From Piscicola geometra (lineage: Eukaryota; Annelida; Clitellata; Hirudinida; Piscicolidae), in the NCBI GenBank assembly GCA_943735955.1, contig OX030960.1:8061432-8125431 (forward strand): DNA of 64,000 bases, written 5' to 3'. The notes under the pieces were generated by a model. That model made no database searches, was not told the DNA's origin, and saw only the letters and a list, made by a program, of their open reading frames with translations. This document shows positions 1 through 12,896 of this stretch, in pieces. A program made the translations under genes and the position numbers. Each line of letters opens with the position of its first letter. Position 1 is the first letter of the stretch.

Positions 1-472
1 GGACAAAAAAATTATTCATGTTTTTCTCAGAATATAACAATCATGTTTTAAAAGTAATTGAATAAACTAGCACTCAACTGATGAGCTATTTTCACATTTT
101 AATTCAATTACTCATCATCAAAAAAATTACTCACTCATTTAATTGGGTAAACCATTTTTTTCATGGAATAATCTTATATAATTGATTTTAATTTCTAAAA
201 ATAATATTATCCTCACTATTATATTATAGAATTGTTAAGATATTTCTGCAGGAATCAAAGCTTGAAAACCATGTTAGATTTACCGTGCAAGGGCATTGTA
301 GGAGAACAATACAGTCATAGAAAAGCAGTAACTCAATTACTGAATAAAACTTTTTTCGCTTTAAAAGATAAAAATAATATTTTACAAATTTATAAGTTTA
401 TTTTAGTTTCAACGGTGTGAAAAGATTAAATAATGAAAGAATATTTTAGCTAACTTCAGGACATACATAAGA
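1..472. other. AT-rich intergenic DNA
   Basis: Very AT-rich sequence. I see no exon with plausible splice sites and no repeat that I recognise. The short open frame near 232-420 starts at TTG and has no supporting feature. Confidence 0.6.
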
Positions 473-645
473 GCGAGCGGGTTGGCATAGATGGAAAAGT
501 CGTTGGACCTGCAACTTAAAGGTCGCAAGTTCGAATCCCTGTTGAGCCAACCGTGAGCTATCATATACCTAGTGTATATGATGCGGTGTTCCACGATGTA
601 TGTCGTGTGAGTGGCGCCTCAGTTGCGTGCCTTGGCGCATTATTA
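473..645 (+). repeat. tRNA-derived SINE, copy 1
   Basis: The head resembles a tRNA gene. GGTTGGC at 480-486 pairs with GCCAACC at 546-552 as an acceptor stem, and the B-box-like TTCGAATCC lies near 531-539. Downstream is a non-tRNA body with the perfect palindrome ATCATATAC-ctagt-GTATATGAT (about 560-582), then GATGCGGTGTT. The same head, palindrome and body recur at 29163. Two dispersed copies of a tRNA-like head joined to a shared unrelated body indicate a SINE rather than a functional tRNA gene. The anticodon and T arms pair poorly. Confidence 0.7.
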
Positions 646-3082
646 ATTGGCATCACCATGAACGATTTTGTCTGCTTTTGAAAAAATTCGACAAGGATCA
701 TACTTTTTAATCACATCTATGACATTTTTTTACATTTTATAAACGGACGAATTAACCCTTATAAGTAAACAGGAAGGAAGGGGAATTACTGAACGTTTTT
801 TTCTGTAATGAAATTAACAATTTTTTTTACATTTTTATGCTCGGACACGGATAGGAAGACGAATAAACAAAATTGTTTTTTCACTTGAAGAAAAAAAATA
901 TCTTACAATAAATTCAAAAAAAAAATATTTTAAAATTAATATTTTTAATAAATATGGTCAGAGAATAATCCAGATAACTAAATCTAACATTCTATTTCCA
1001 GAGAATGGGAAAAGTCAATTGCTTCGCTAGTAAGTTGATCCCCATAGAGAGTAAATTTTTTTTATATAATTTAATTAGTGAGGTTTTTCGTAATTTATAA
1101 AATGTTCATTCTTTTACTTTTCACCATGAATATATTTAATAGAAATAGGCTTTTGGTATTTGAAAAATAATTACGCAAAAATGTTAAATCATTAGCGAAT
1201 GATTAGCTTTTAACTCAGATGTCGTAGATGATAATATGTGACATGACATTTTTTCTACAGAAGTTTCCTGAGACTGACACATCAGCTAACGGTTTGCCAA
1301 TCAAGCAAAAAAAATCTGATTGAATAAATTATTCCATCAAAATGATGTTATAAATACTTGTTTATTTTTTTAGATTTTTCCATTAAAAAGAGTTTTTAAA
1401 GTACAAAATTCCAAAGATTCTTTCAAATTTAAAAGTTTAATGAACGGAAAACAAATTAATTAAAACTTTATTCGTATAAAAAACTTTAAATTTATTAATT
1501 TTTTTAGGCTGATCGTTACTTGCGACCTCTCAATGAAGGCCGCACTCAAAGACTATGTTTTTAATGATATGCAATGGGAACTCGTTCAGCTACATTCTAA
1601 TAAGATTAAAAATGACAATTTTTTGACGGGCTAAGCTGTTTAAAAATTTAATCCGTTTTAACCTGTCTTATCATAATCTTACATTTCTATATGTTGTATG
1701 ACTAATAAAAAAAATTAAAATCGACTGGCATTGCTAACTTTTCATTATCCTTTCTCTTCACATTAAATGGAAAGCTGTAAAATCAACATGGATCAAATTA
1801 TAAATACAAAATACCCAAAAAAGTGAATTTGAAAACCAAAATCGTTTGATTTCGCTTTGCTTCAAACAGATTCACTTCAGATGATTCCATTATCAGCAAA
1901 ATTTACAATAAAATGTTTTTTTACAAGTTAGTAATGACAATGAGTCCAAAATACAAAAATCTTGGTTAAGGGCTAAATGCGCATTCCTTAAGCTTTCAAT
2001 ATTTTCTTTTAATTCAAAATGTCCGTTCAAACAAGAGATATTCTAAGGCTATTTCAACATTATTTAGCCGAATACTGTTAAAAAAATTTTTATAAAAAAT
2101 TCGTAAACCCCGTATTTTGAGCGGTAAAAATTGTATTTATACAAATTTCAAGCAATAAATGTTAGGATAGTATATAAAAAGTTGAATAAAAAATAAGTTC
2201 ATTAGATTTTAATATAATATCTGATGAACTATTTTTTTATTCACCTTTTTATTAATTTTATTAATTTTAATTTTTGTAATACTGGTATAAAAAAATTCCG
2301 GGTACCCATAGCCATCTGTAGTAAAAAAGAATTTGCTGTTGTTACATAAATCTCAGAAAAAATAACGACCCGTGTTTAATAATTTTGTTTGTAAAATATT
2401 TTTGAAGTTTAAGGTGAAGATTCGTTATTCTATGCTGGCCCAAAACACTAATTCGCTGGCAAAATGCTCATCCTAGTTTATATGCGGCAATACGCGTGTA
2501 ATCTTGCCTCTTTATCACTCGATCTTGGTTTTATAAAAGATACAAACTTTAGGGCTTGTTTCAAGTGGAAATAATATTTATGTGGCGTAAACCCGGACAA
2601 ATTCAAGGCGATACTGGGACTGGGTTGCAAGCTCTCTGTTCAACTATTTTTGTGTGTGACATCATCCCTAGCTTTTGTCATTGAGAACCTAGCCAGCCTT
2701 TGTCAGTTTTTTCCTCGTGTTGCTGAGCAACTCAGATACCCTCACCACCAAGAGGCCAAAGATATCGTGACGAGATAATGAGAGCTGGCTTAGTTGCCAG
2801 TTACCGACCAGGTTATACTAACATACGTGGTACGAGTAGCAGGTTTTCTATCAGGACTTGATCTGACTCAATGAAAATCTGTAATTAACAAAATTAATTT
2901 ATATAGCGCTCTTGAACGTTTAATAAATGTGTAAAAGTTCGTTTTTTAAACAGTCTATTAAACTATTTTTAAAATGTATTTTTAGAACAACGAAACAAGT
3001 TGCCTTCTAGCTTCAAACGGGAACCTATTTATAAATCATCAAACGATTCTCCATTAAGCTTTTTTTCACAGCTTCTGAACAG
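646..3082. other. Intergenic region, no gene seen
   Basis: Mostly AT-rich. A relatively GC-richer block lies at about 2440-2840 and could be an old repeat, but I find no open frame or known terminal motif in it. A short TATAGCGCTCTTG string near 2903 resembles the LINE tail seen at 30.9 kb. Confidence 0.5.
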
Positions 3083-3192
3083 AAGAGGCTGAGGGCGCAG
3101 TTGGGAAAATGACAAACTCAAATGGAAAAGAGGGGTTTGATGAGGATGGGAATGGAGGTTGGGGTGGGAGGGATGTTGATAGTGGTAATGGA
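3083..3192 (+). CDS. Possible orphan exon, acidic and Gly-rich
   Basis: After a pyrimidine tract ending in ACAG (3079-3082) an open stretch reads 36 codons rich in Gly, Asp, Glu and Asn, with segments such as EEAEGAVGK and GGWGGRDVDSGNG. It ends at a good donor, GGA|GTGAGA, at 3192/3193. It is phase 1 at its start and phase 0 at its end. The GC content is above the local background, which is why I list it. No partner exon with matching phase was found nearby, and no domain is visible. It may be a chance open stretch. Confidence 0.25.
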
Positions 3193-6100
3193 GTGAGATG
3201 TGTGATTGAAGGGATGATAATGAACATTTAAATGACGAAAGATACATTTTTGTTAAATTTTTCATTTTGTTTCACCCTAATTCTATATTTCATCTTAAAT
3301 GTAAATACTCTAAGCTTATTTAAACAAACATTTCAAAATCATTAAGTTAATGGAAGGTCGGAAAAGGAAATTTTAATAAATTATTTTTGTGAACATCTTC
3401 GCATTTTTGAAAAGTCTTTTGAAAGTGAAATTTAAAAAACATAAACCTTTGTAAATGCTCGCAGCATTTTTAAATTAGCCTTTTCTAAATTTTGAAGTCA
3501 GTAATGTAAGTTTCATTATTTCAGCATAATTAATAGGGTTTCTAGGACTTGATAAACATTTTTTATTTGACCCTTTCAACTTTAAAAAGTAGTTTTTCTA
3601 GGAGTTAGTTTTTTATGAATTATTTGAACGCATAAAGTACCATTTCATGCTGGCAAGACGGCTTTTCTCCCAATTTAGATGGACAGTGATTTATGTACTT
3701 CGCTTAAATTATATTGTTTATATAAATAAATAAAATTACATTTTTGTATAATTTTTTTAAAGGTTTGTTTCTTCAAAATAAATATATTTAATTATAACGC
3801 TCGAATGATGTAACCCATGATCTATGAAAACCTTGCTTTTACATCCTCCTTCTTCTCAATCCTTAACTAGCAAACTGTTTCTTTATGGGCTCATTCATAT
3901 TACTTTTTATGACTTGTTTTTAATGAACGTTTTTTATGACTTCTTTTTTAAGTTAAACTAATATATGTCTTTTCTAAACTTAAACTATTTTTAAATTGTT
4001 TCCTTTAAGTAATTTAATAAATCTTTTGTTTTTATACATAATTTTGTTATCCTTTTAAATGATCAACTTTAAAAAAAACCTAAAGAATTTTAAGACCTTG
4101 CAACACATTTGTATAACGAAAGTTTTAAATCTAACACAGAAAGTCATTAACAATCTAAACACATAAAAGCCCTTTAATGCCTGTTTTATTAATAAAGTAA
4201 ATTAAGCTTATTATGAGAATCACTTTGAAGTTATTATGGATATAAAACACAGCTAAGTCATTTTGTTTTCTATTCAAGACCATGAAATGGGAAAATGTAA
4301 TGGAGAAGTGAAACGATAATGATTCAATTTGAGTTGTTCTGTAATTCTTTATATGATACTAAAGCTATATCAATTTGACTCTTTTAAAACTAGTTGATAA
4401 AAATACTTTGAAATCCGAAAACCCATTTTAACAAGGTTTAAGGAACTTGCGTTCCTTGTAGAGGCTCATGTAAAAAAGGTAAATGTTTGGCCCAAGCTAG
4501 AATTCGTCCCATCATAGAATAATAGATGTTCGATAATTTTCAAACTTTTTTAACAACCCTAGAATTGCGCAGTTTTGAACTCTTTTAATTAACAATTTTC
4601 ATATTGAACTCGAGTGATCTGAACATCTTTGGTTCCAGGATGAAACAATTTCCTGCCTTTAATGGAGCATGATTATGAGGTTCGAAAATACTGAAAAATT
4701 ACTAAAGATTTCTCGAAGATTTATCCATTTTCTATTTATTTAAAAGGGAAAACTTTTTTGCGAGTTTCTTAAGTGAAATGTTTTTTAAGTTGACGTTTAT
4801 AAATGGGAAATTTGATAGTAGTTTTTAAAGTTCCCTTAAAAATATAAATTCTTTCAAAATTGCTTTCATCAATATTGAATACGTCTTTGAATTGTGATAG
4901 CCAAAATGAAGTTCTCAATTTTTCAAAAGAGCCCATGTACGTATAATAACATTGTGTATATATATATATTTATTTACTGACGTATAAACTGTCTCTCGGC
5001 TTTAAAAGCTGAAGACGTGCAAGGTACGTTGAAGTCGTGATAGGAGCAGATTTTTTTACAAAAATAGTTTATTTTATATTGAACTTTAGCTTAAATAAAT
5101 ATACATAAACGATTAACTCACTTGTTGATATGTTTTGCACTTTATAACTTTAATCTAGAAAAGAACGACTGGGTTGACGTAATTTAAGCTACATAAATCG
5201 GTTTCAAAAAATCAATATGAGCTTTAAAACTTTTAGAAAGAAGATTTTAATTATTTTTAATGAGTTCATTCATGCTTGCCTGACTCAAATACCGTGACGT
5301 GTTTAGTTATAAGTATAATGACATGTTTTCATACAAGCTTAAAAAAGCATAAATTTTTAAATAAATGAAGTGAATTTTTATTAAATTATTGACAGGAAGA
5401 AATTAACAAATCTATTTGTTTTTTGTTGTTTTAAAAATCACCCAAATCATGTTTTCTTGATTTCCGCATATAAATGTGATGTCAATCTTTCTACTTGAAA
5501 AGTTGCATATAAAAAGATTGTGATTAATTTTTTAAATTCTGTTTGAATTTTTCAAGGTAAGATTTATTTATAACAAATTTTTGGTAAATTAATATAAATT
5601 AAATAACATTTTAACCCTGCTTTTCATTTGAAAAAATAATCTTAACATTTTAAATTGATTTTTAAAGCTTCAATTGCTAAAATTTAATTATTAAAAAAAG
5701 GTTTAAACTTTTTTTCTAAACACTTTTTTAATTAATTATTTAAGAAGTTTAAGTTTCTGCAATTTAATTTTTTTTCTCAATGTCTGAAAAAACTTGAAAA
5801 AAAACTTTGTGTCTAAACGTTGGTGGTGTGGTGTGAAAAGCTGCAAGAAAAAGTTACATTCTTTTTAGGGAATACTTAATTTTGCTTTAAAATGTAAATA
5901 ACTTAATTTTTTTTTTTCATGCATTAAATCTAGATTTCAGTTGGATTAGACAAGTGCATAAATTTGTATTTCTATGGGATGAAGGATAATGCTAATCTCG
6001 ATAAAAAGATTTTTTCCAACTTTTGAAAAATTCATACCTGTTTAGGTATTGTTCCACGTTTTAAAATATTAAAAAATGAGAAAAATTATTAGCAAGTTTT

Positions 6101-6894
6101 TTATTTGAACATTTCGAAAGTATAGAGAGGGCTTTGAATATGATGTTATGGTTGATGTCAAGCTTTTTGAGAATTGCTTGGTCTCATCGGTTTTCAGATT
6201 TCCATCATATTATGAATGAAAAAAATAATGATATTGGAAAAATTAAACCTGGTATAAAATAATTTCTTAAAATTGTTTTTTTTCTCAATAAATCATTCAC
6301 TTATGTCTATTCATTAAAAATTATTTTTACGTTAGATAATCGTTTTTAAATTTAAAATTCTATATAGGCATGCATATATATATATATATTTAACTACATA
6401 TATACCTATGCGTCTTGATTGATTATATGGTTCAAAAATATAATTCAAGAGCTAATGACCATAAATCATTGGCAAATTTAAAATTTTTAAAGTTTGATAA
6501 TTCATTTTTCATTTAGACTATACATTTATCCAAATTGAAATCGTGAAATTTAAAAAAATAAATATTAACAAAATATTTTTTAAAAGCTAAAAGTTTTTAA
6601 ACAGAAAAAAAACGATAAACTAGAATTTTTAAAATTTATAATTACTAAGAGATAAATAAATTCAATTGTAATTTTTTCCACAAAAAAAACAAATAATTTT
6701 TAAGTGAATTTTGTGAACTAAATTATTTTCAATTAAATTAATTCAAAAAAACAATTAGATTCAAATTAGGTGTGCGTTTAAGAGAAGGAAAAGGCGATAT
6801 TGCATCTTTAATAATCTTTTCTTAAATTTATTTTGAAAAGAATAATTGTTTTACCATTTTTAAATAGATAAAAAGAATTTGTTTGTATTTTTAG
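3193..6894. other. Intergenic AT-rich DNA
   Basis: There are no exons I can support. It contains short AT microsatellites near 4959-4970 and 6369-6390. A good acceptor, TTTGTATTTTTAG, ends at 6894 and could begin the GPCR 5' UTR exon. Confidence 0.5.
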
Positions 6895-7040
6895 CAGATA
6901 TAATGGATGATTAATAGAATAAAGACAAACTGATGCGCCGACCGACTTTCAAAGCAATTGTTCAAAATACCTAACTCAAAAGAACAAATGAAATAAACTC
7001 TCAAATATAAAAAAGTCTGAAAAAGAATAAATTGATCGGA

Positions 7041-7442
7041 ATGGAATGCAGTGAGTACCTTCGCAAAGCCACCGAAGACATCGGAAGGGTGTTGTCCCAC
7101 TCTCTAGAAGACCGCAACATCACCACAATCTTTCCACACGACCACAGTGGAGCTTCCAGCAGCCCCTTCCGTCAAAAGCTCCCCGCCTACTACATCTCCA
7201 TAGCTTCCATTCTGGCGATTCTCGGCATTGTGGGAAACATCCTGAATATCGTCATTTTGAACAAGAAGCGGTTGTCAGGCTCGATAGACCGGATTGAGAA
7301 AACTGTCAACCTGGGACTCACTTCTCTGGCGCTGTCAGACCTCTGCTTCTGCACAATCTTCTTCGCTGCCCTCTTCCCCGAGGACAAACCTCTCCTCACA
7401 CCTCTCGAATACGGTTTCCCCCACTACTTCATAATATACAAG
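7041..7442 (+). CDS. GPCR exon 1: N terminus, TM1, TM2
   Basis: The exon encodes 134 residues. These are a polar extracellular N terminus with an NIT glycosylation sequon near residue 26, TM1 at about residues 52-73 and TM2 at about 88-110, whose conserved Asp lies in LALSDL. It ends at AAG|GTTTTT in phase 0. An upstream acceptor at 6893-6894 suggests that the exon starts at 6895 with 5' UTR, which includes a very short upstream frame at 6903. Confidence 0.8.
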
Positions 7443-10400
7443 GTTTTTGCTTCTTTAATTTATTTCTTTCTAAATTTAAATTAAATTTGGTTTTTTTACA
7501 TATGCATGAAATTTCTTCATGATTAAACATGTATTTTTATTCAACCATTGAATAAAGTTAACTTTTTTATTATATTGAATTATATTTCATTTATCTTAGC
7601 ATTTATTTAACTTTTTTGTATAAATGCTTTGAATTTGAATTATAAATGAGCTGTAAAATTAAATAAAAAAATTTCCATTAAAAAATTCATTTAAGATTGA
7701 ATTATATTTAATTTAGTATAGAATTATGATTTTCCTTTATTTAAAACTGAATAATTTTTAAAAAAAGGTTTTTAGAAAAAATGGCTTTGTTGGTATAAGA
7801 AAAAGTGTTTTGTAGAAGGGGGTCGTTACTGTCAGAATTATTGTCAAGTATTCTGACCAGATTGAGCTTGAAGTCTACTAGACTGTAGAAAAACCGAACC
7901 AACGACTTGTATGGGTTGAGTCGCAAATAGCTAAACCCTTGAACATCTATTTTCTCAATCAAATCTTTTAAGCCTTTACTTATTTTAATTAGCTGTGCAA
8001 GCTAAGCTGCACTTGAATACTAGTTTTTCACTAATTTATCAAAACCTGAAAATAATGTTTCTAAATCCTAAAAATGTATTTTTTCTAAAAAGTTGTTCTT
8101 TATGATAAATGATGTTGACGGCGTTTTGCCTAAGTCAAAAAGCAAAAGATGTCTGTCAGTTTCGTCACCTGAGTTGAAAGTCGCAGTAAAAATAACTCTT
8201 CAAAGTCATATTCTTTTTCAAAGATTTAAAATTTTTCTTTACAGTCTCATCTTGTTTTGCTCAATTACTTGACTATCAGCTTCGCCTAAAGTCGAATAAA
8301 GTATTCAACGAAGAATATTTGATAATGTAAATGGTCTAGGATTAAATATTAAATAAAAGATACGTCGCCAACAAAAAGATTGTTTATTTGCATAAAGTAA
8401 TATGCACTTTTTATTATACCTTTAAAACCAAAAATAGGAAAATAGAAAATACATTAAAAGTCTTTAAAAGGGTAATCAGAAGAATAAAACTACAGAATAT
8501 TTAAACTCTCATTTAGTTAAACGTTAACTATTTTTTCGAAAAATAAATATATAAAAAACGAAAGTTGTTTTAAAGCTATCGTGCTATCATGCAAAAACCT
8601 GAGGATCAACACATATTTGACGAAAAATGCATTTTTATTTAGCTCAAATTGCGGAAAAAAACTTTGGAAAAATTTATTATTATTATAACTTTAAAGATTT
8701 AAAACATCTTAAATATTCACTGAACTCAAACGGTGCCCATGGTACGTGCAAGTCGCAAGGGTACGAAAAATTTGAAAAAAAGTGTCAAAATGAACTTGGT
8801 TGAAATACATTTTTTATAAGAAGAAATTTTCTATGACATTTTTGAAGTTGCTACATTGTTTTAAAGTTTTTTGCAAGTTCACATTTGAATGAAAGTTTAT
8901 GAACACGTGACGGTCTTTTTGTATGCTCTTGTCATGGGGTTTGAAAACTTATATTGTCTTATTTTAAAGAACATTTTACAAGATATTTTTTTTCTATCTG
9001 ATAATAATTAAACTTTACATTTTTTAAAATTATTAAAATATAGTTTGCAAAATACAAATGACCTTTTAAATGCTTCAAAGTCGAATCGTACTATTTAAAG
9101 AAAAGTAAATTGAAAAAACAAGCTTTTTGTTGGCAATCAATCTTGCATTAATGGGGCAGAAAACAAACTAACGAAAAACAAAAGTTTTTGAATGAATTTA
9201 TTTCAAAATTTAATTGTATAAAAACATTTAGAGCTTCCGAAAAAAATTACGAAATAAAAATCTTTGATCAGGAAATCAGCTTTGAATTTTGTTTTCTTTT
9301 ATTAATAAATATTTTTGATAAAAATCAAATTGAAACTTGTTCAAACCTTGTGATCTTGAACGAGTGTGGATTTCCGACACTCAACAAAGGAGCTTGATTG
9401 TTATGTAATGTAGTTCAATGCCCAAAAACTCGAGAAAAAGTTTATGGATGGTATGATTGAAATGTAAAAACACAATTTTCAAATCTTTTGAATATTACTT
9501 CATTTCAAATATGTGTATAACAAAAAAGACCAGTAACCAGAAAAATAGAGCATAACGGACTTTGCCCACGCGACTAGCATTTTTGCACGATAAAAAATTT
9601 AATGTTTGCTTCTTCCATTTTCTTTTTAGTTTACCCTTTTAAATCACTTGATTAGAATTTATTAGTTAGTTTAGCGGGAATATATCTATTATGTAGTCAT
9701 CATTCTATGCATTTTTTATGAATAAAATTAGTTTCTGCATAATAAAGTATATCGTTTATTTATTCAGTTTTTTAAAATTAATTTGTATATTAAAATGTAC
9801 ATTGGGTGTCTATAAAAACTGAAAATATCATGATTTTTATCCCGAGCCCTTCAGTGCGTCATGCCAGTTTTTAAAAAACTATACATTAATAAAAAAAATT
9901 TGATAAATTATTTTTTTTAATAGACTTTTTTGTTTTCTAAGTTTAGAAATTTATATCGAAACCTGCGGGAGCAATCGTGAGAGAAAAAGCTGCATAGCAT
10001 AAATGAAAAAGGAAAATACTTTATTAGTGCATACTTCATTCATAATAAAAATAAAAATATGAAAATTAATATTTAATAGTATCATTCATGTACTTTGGAA
10101 ATCAACTGCTGAAAACTGTCAGTTTTTCAAATATAATTTCTATGATCCTCGCCTTCTTGGAAATGCTATAATTTCTGTTTTTCCTTGTGTTTCAAACTAG
10201 AATCCACGTCTTGAATCACGGCAATCCCTCATCCAACCAAGACATTCATTACTTCGACACATTGCACAAGACGTTTGCTTTCCTTAAACTTTAATTTCAA
10301 ATTCCCACTCACTGGGGTCGATTTTCAGGAATTTCTAGAAAATTCAAGAATATAAGAAACTTATTGCTATTTTTAACAAAGTTGTGAAGGTTTTTGTAGT

Positions 10401-12191
10401 CAGATGCCAAAATGGTTGATCTCGTTTAAAAGACTCACCTGAACCTTCAATTTCTTAAAGTGCAACTACCATCAAGCGCTTCTCATCTAGTGTGACATTA
10501 AATTAATAAAAATGAGAATCATTGAAAACAACATGGGAGATAAAAACACTCCAATAATTTTTTCCTATTTTAATACAATTATTTGTAAATAAATTATATT
10601 TTTTAATATATATTTTTTTAATATCTATAATACCAAAGTTTCAAATTGAATAAACTCAGACTCATTTTGAAAATGCTGCCCTTTAAAACTAAAAATCCTG
10701 CGGCAGAATGACAAGACCTAATTTCTCAGGATATCTGTCATAGTCAAAATTCATTAGTTTCCTCAGCTATGTAATTCATCATCTTCTAGTAGATTGAGCA
10801 CCTGTTCTATTTTCAACTAAGAGATTACTTCCGTTAACTCACTTTGTTTTTCAACATTTTCATCTTCAAATTACACATTTTAAACACTTTTTGTCTTTTT
10901 TAAGTTTTAAAATTTTTTAATATTTTCAAAAACCAAATATTTAATGCGTAACGCCATTCTAGACTGTTTCAATGCCTCCACCCATCCACGCCAGGAGAGC
11001 CTCTTGAACATCATGCAGCTCTCGAGCACTTGGCTGACTGTCAACATCGCCATCGGGAGGTACTTTGCCATTTGCAGACCTCTCCACGCCAAAGGATTCA
11101 TCAGCATCAAGGGCGTCAGAACAGCCATCGTGACCATTTTCCTCTTCTCCATTTTCTTCAACCTTCCCAGATTTTTCGCCATTTATTACGAAAACCAGAA
11201 CTGTCACCAAATGCTGAATGAAGGAGGTGTCTATAGAAACAAAGCTTCCCCTCCTATCGTTTACACAACTCAGAGTTCCTTCTTGTACAAACATCCGATA
11301 CCTGTCAACCAGTTCATCGGAATTAGACACACCAACTTGCTAATGAATATAGACGATGCTTACAAAACTGAGTCAAAAGCCGAAATCCTGAAACCCCCTA
11401 AAACCGGAGTGAACAAATTTCAAAAGATCATTTATACAAGGGAAATGGATTACAGTTGTGGCTGTGAATTCACAGTCAGGCGAATCAGCAGCTTCTTCAG
11501 CTTCTTTATATCTTCCAAGTTTTATTTAATCCTCGCGTCTATTTTCTACATATTTCTTCCTCTAACCTTCTTTAGCGTGTGTAACGTGTGTTTGATCATA
11601 GCTTTAAGAAGGTCTTACCTCATGCAGAGAATTTATCGAACTAACAAAACGAAGATCAACAACGGTCAGCGCATCACAGCCGTGCTCATCGCCATCATCA
11701 TGTTCTTCATCATCCTAGTCATTCCAAACGACTTGATCAACTTTGTTAAATCCTTCATCAGCGATCCAAATTTCATCGAAAACTTCAGAATTACAAACCT
11801 GCTTCTGCTCACAAACTTCTCAATTAACTTCATCCTCTATCTTGTCATCAATCTCAAATTCAGAAAAACTTTCAAGTCGCTTTTGTTCTGTCGTTTATTT
11901 GGACTGTCGAGAAAATCATCGTTTGAATCAGTCTCGCAAGCAACAGGCAGTGTCCCTTTCGCCATGGTGCACAAGTTTCCCAGATGCTCCAACAAGAAGA
12001 ACAAGCAGACACGGCAGTTGAAAGTTTGCAAGTCGAGAGGAAGGCTGACGACGTCATGTATCCAAAGCGGCAAGACACCTTCTTTAGAATGTGCCAGCAT
12101 GCGTGCTACCGACTTTCAGAACACTCCAGAGCCCTTTCAAGCTTTTGAAATGTTTGCAGCTAGAAAAGTCCGGTCAAACCAGTTCTATTGA
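7041..12191 (+). CDS. Rhodopsin-class GPCR, probable peptide receptor (2 exons)
   Basis: The exons are 7041-7442 and 10995-12191, joined in phase 0, giving about 532 residues. The encoded protein has seven hydrophobic segments. TM1 carries GN, TM2 carries SLALSDL, TM3 carries STWLTV followed by GRY in place of DRY, and TM7 reads NFSINFILY then FRKTF, the form common in FMRFamide- and myosuppressin-type receptors. By family it should sit in the plasma membrane and couple to G proteins; the ligand is not predictable. Oddities: extracellular loop 2 is about 110 residues, the TM6 CWxP motif is absent (FFIILVIPND instead), and no TM3 cysteine is evident in this splice model although loop 2 has YSCGCEF. 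A short extra exon in the 3.5-kb intron could supply the missing loop 1 sequence. The ATG at 7041 is used because the frame upstream of it opens only with TTG and has a TAA at 7008-7010. Confidence 0.82.
7443..10994 (+). other. GPCR intron
   Basis: A 3.55-kb AT-rich intron. No transposon with recognisable ends was found in it. An additional small coding exon, for example one carrying the TM3 cysteine, cannot be excluded. Confidence 0.6.
10995..12191 (+). CDS. GPCR exon 2: TM3 to C terminus
   Basis: The acceptor ACGCCAG|GAG gives phase 0 and places 56 residues between the TM2 Asp and the TM3 Arg, close to the usual 52-55. The open frame continues upstream to an ATG at 10944, but no acceptor fits there in phase. 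The exon encodes TM3 (STWLTVNIAIGRYFAIC), TM4, the very long second extracellular loop, TM5, TM6, TM7 and a basic, Ser/Cys-containing tail of about 100 residues. It ends with TGA at 12189-12191. A possible AATAAA polyadenylation signal lies at 12393-12398. Confidence 0.82.
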   Translation, partial: ESLLNIMQLSSTWLTVNIAIGRYFAICRPLHAKGFISIKGVRTAIVTIFLFSIFFNLPRFFAIYYENQNCHQMLNEGGVYRNKASPPIVYTTQSSFLYKHPIPVNQFIGIRHTNLLMNIDDAYKTESKAEILKPPKTGVNKFQKIIYTREMDYSCGCEFTVRRISSFFSFFISSKFYLILASIFYIFLPLTFFSVCNVCLIIALRRSYLMQRIYRTNKTKINNGQRITAVLIAIIMFFIILVIPNDLINFVKSFISDPNFIENFRITNLLLLTNFSINFILYLVINLKFRKTFKSLLFCRLFGLSRKSSFESVSQATGSVPFAMVHKFPRCSNKKNKQTRQLKVCKSRGRLTTSCIQSGKTPSLECASMRATDFQNTPEPFQAFEMFAARKVRSNQFY

Positions 12192-12392
12192 AGGAGTTGT
12201 TAGTGCCGATGGTCTTTGCTTCAAAGTATTTTTTTTTCATCCCAGTGAAACGTTGTCAAAGTGTACGTTTTAGTGTTTAGAAGTCTGAGTATTACCAAAT
12301 GATTGGCTCCTTTATAGAATTGTAAAACAATTTTGAAAAATTATTTAAAGTTATTTTAATTTTTATTAAAACTTTATTTCTTACTTTCCTTG

Positions 12393-12398
12393 AATAAA
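12393..12398 (+). terminator. Possible polyadenylation signal of the GPCR gene
   Basis: AATAAA about 200 bases after the GPCR stop codon, in sense orientation. In such AT-rich DNA this hexamer is common by chance. Confidence 0.35.
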
Positions 12399-12533
12399 TG
12401 GTCTAAGAATCCGAGTTGTCTCTGAGTTTTTTCAATATAGGTTAATAAATACTATTACTTAAAATTTAGCTAGAATCTTGGTTTGAATTTTCAGACTTAA
12501 TAATATACAGAAAAAACTAGCTCTTTTAAAACT

Positions 12534-12896
12534 AAAGATGGGGCTCGAATTTTTAAAAAATGTGAACCTAACACTAACTCAAACTTTATTAACTTGTTTT
12601 AGAATTGAAATTGAACTTCATAAATTTCTAAACTTGAATTAAAATCGAGCAATAAATTTTGTAAATAGTTTTTATTTGTATTTAGTTAGTTAAAAAATTC
12701 ATTATATTTTTCGTATTAAGCTTAAAAAAATCCAATCCAATCGAAAGCAAACTTTTTAAAAGCGTTCACTGAATTTGAAATCAGCTAAATCGAACTCAAA
12801 CCGAATTCAAAGTCTTAAAATCGAATTTAAACTTTAAGAGTGACAAACTCAATCGAACTCGAATTATTTATTTTGGGTTTTAGTCCTATCTTTAAT
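12534..12896. repeat. Possible foldback/MITE remnant rich in GAACTCGAA
   Basis: The left end AAAGATGGGGCTCG and the right end (reverse complement AAAGATAGGACT) are imperfect inverted repeats. The interior repeats CGAACTC/GAGTTCG-like words. Similar words recur at 14600-14756 with an inverted AGATGGAACTCAAACC end, which suggests a second relic. The ends are weak, so the limits are approximate. Confidence 0.35.

Noticed and set aside
480..552. tRNA gene with paired 7-bp acceptor stem
   Set aside because: The anticodon and T arms pair badly, and the same head is joined to a shared non-tRNA body in a second copy, so it is a SINE head.
3029..3265. 78-codon His/Ser/Leu-rich minus-strand frame
   Set aside because: The composition reflects the GA/TG-rich opposite strand, which itself has better exon signals.
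10944..10994. ATG-initiated upstream extension of GPCR exon 2
   Set aside because: No in-phase acceptor exists before it, and including it would make the TM2-TM3 distance about 17 residues too long.
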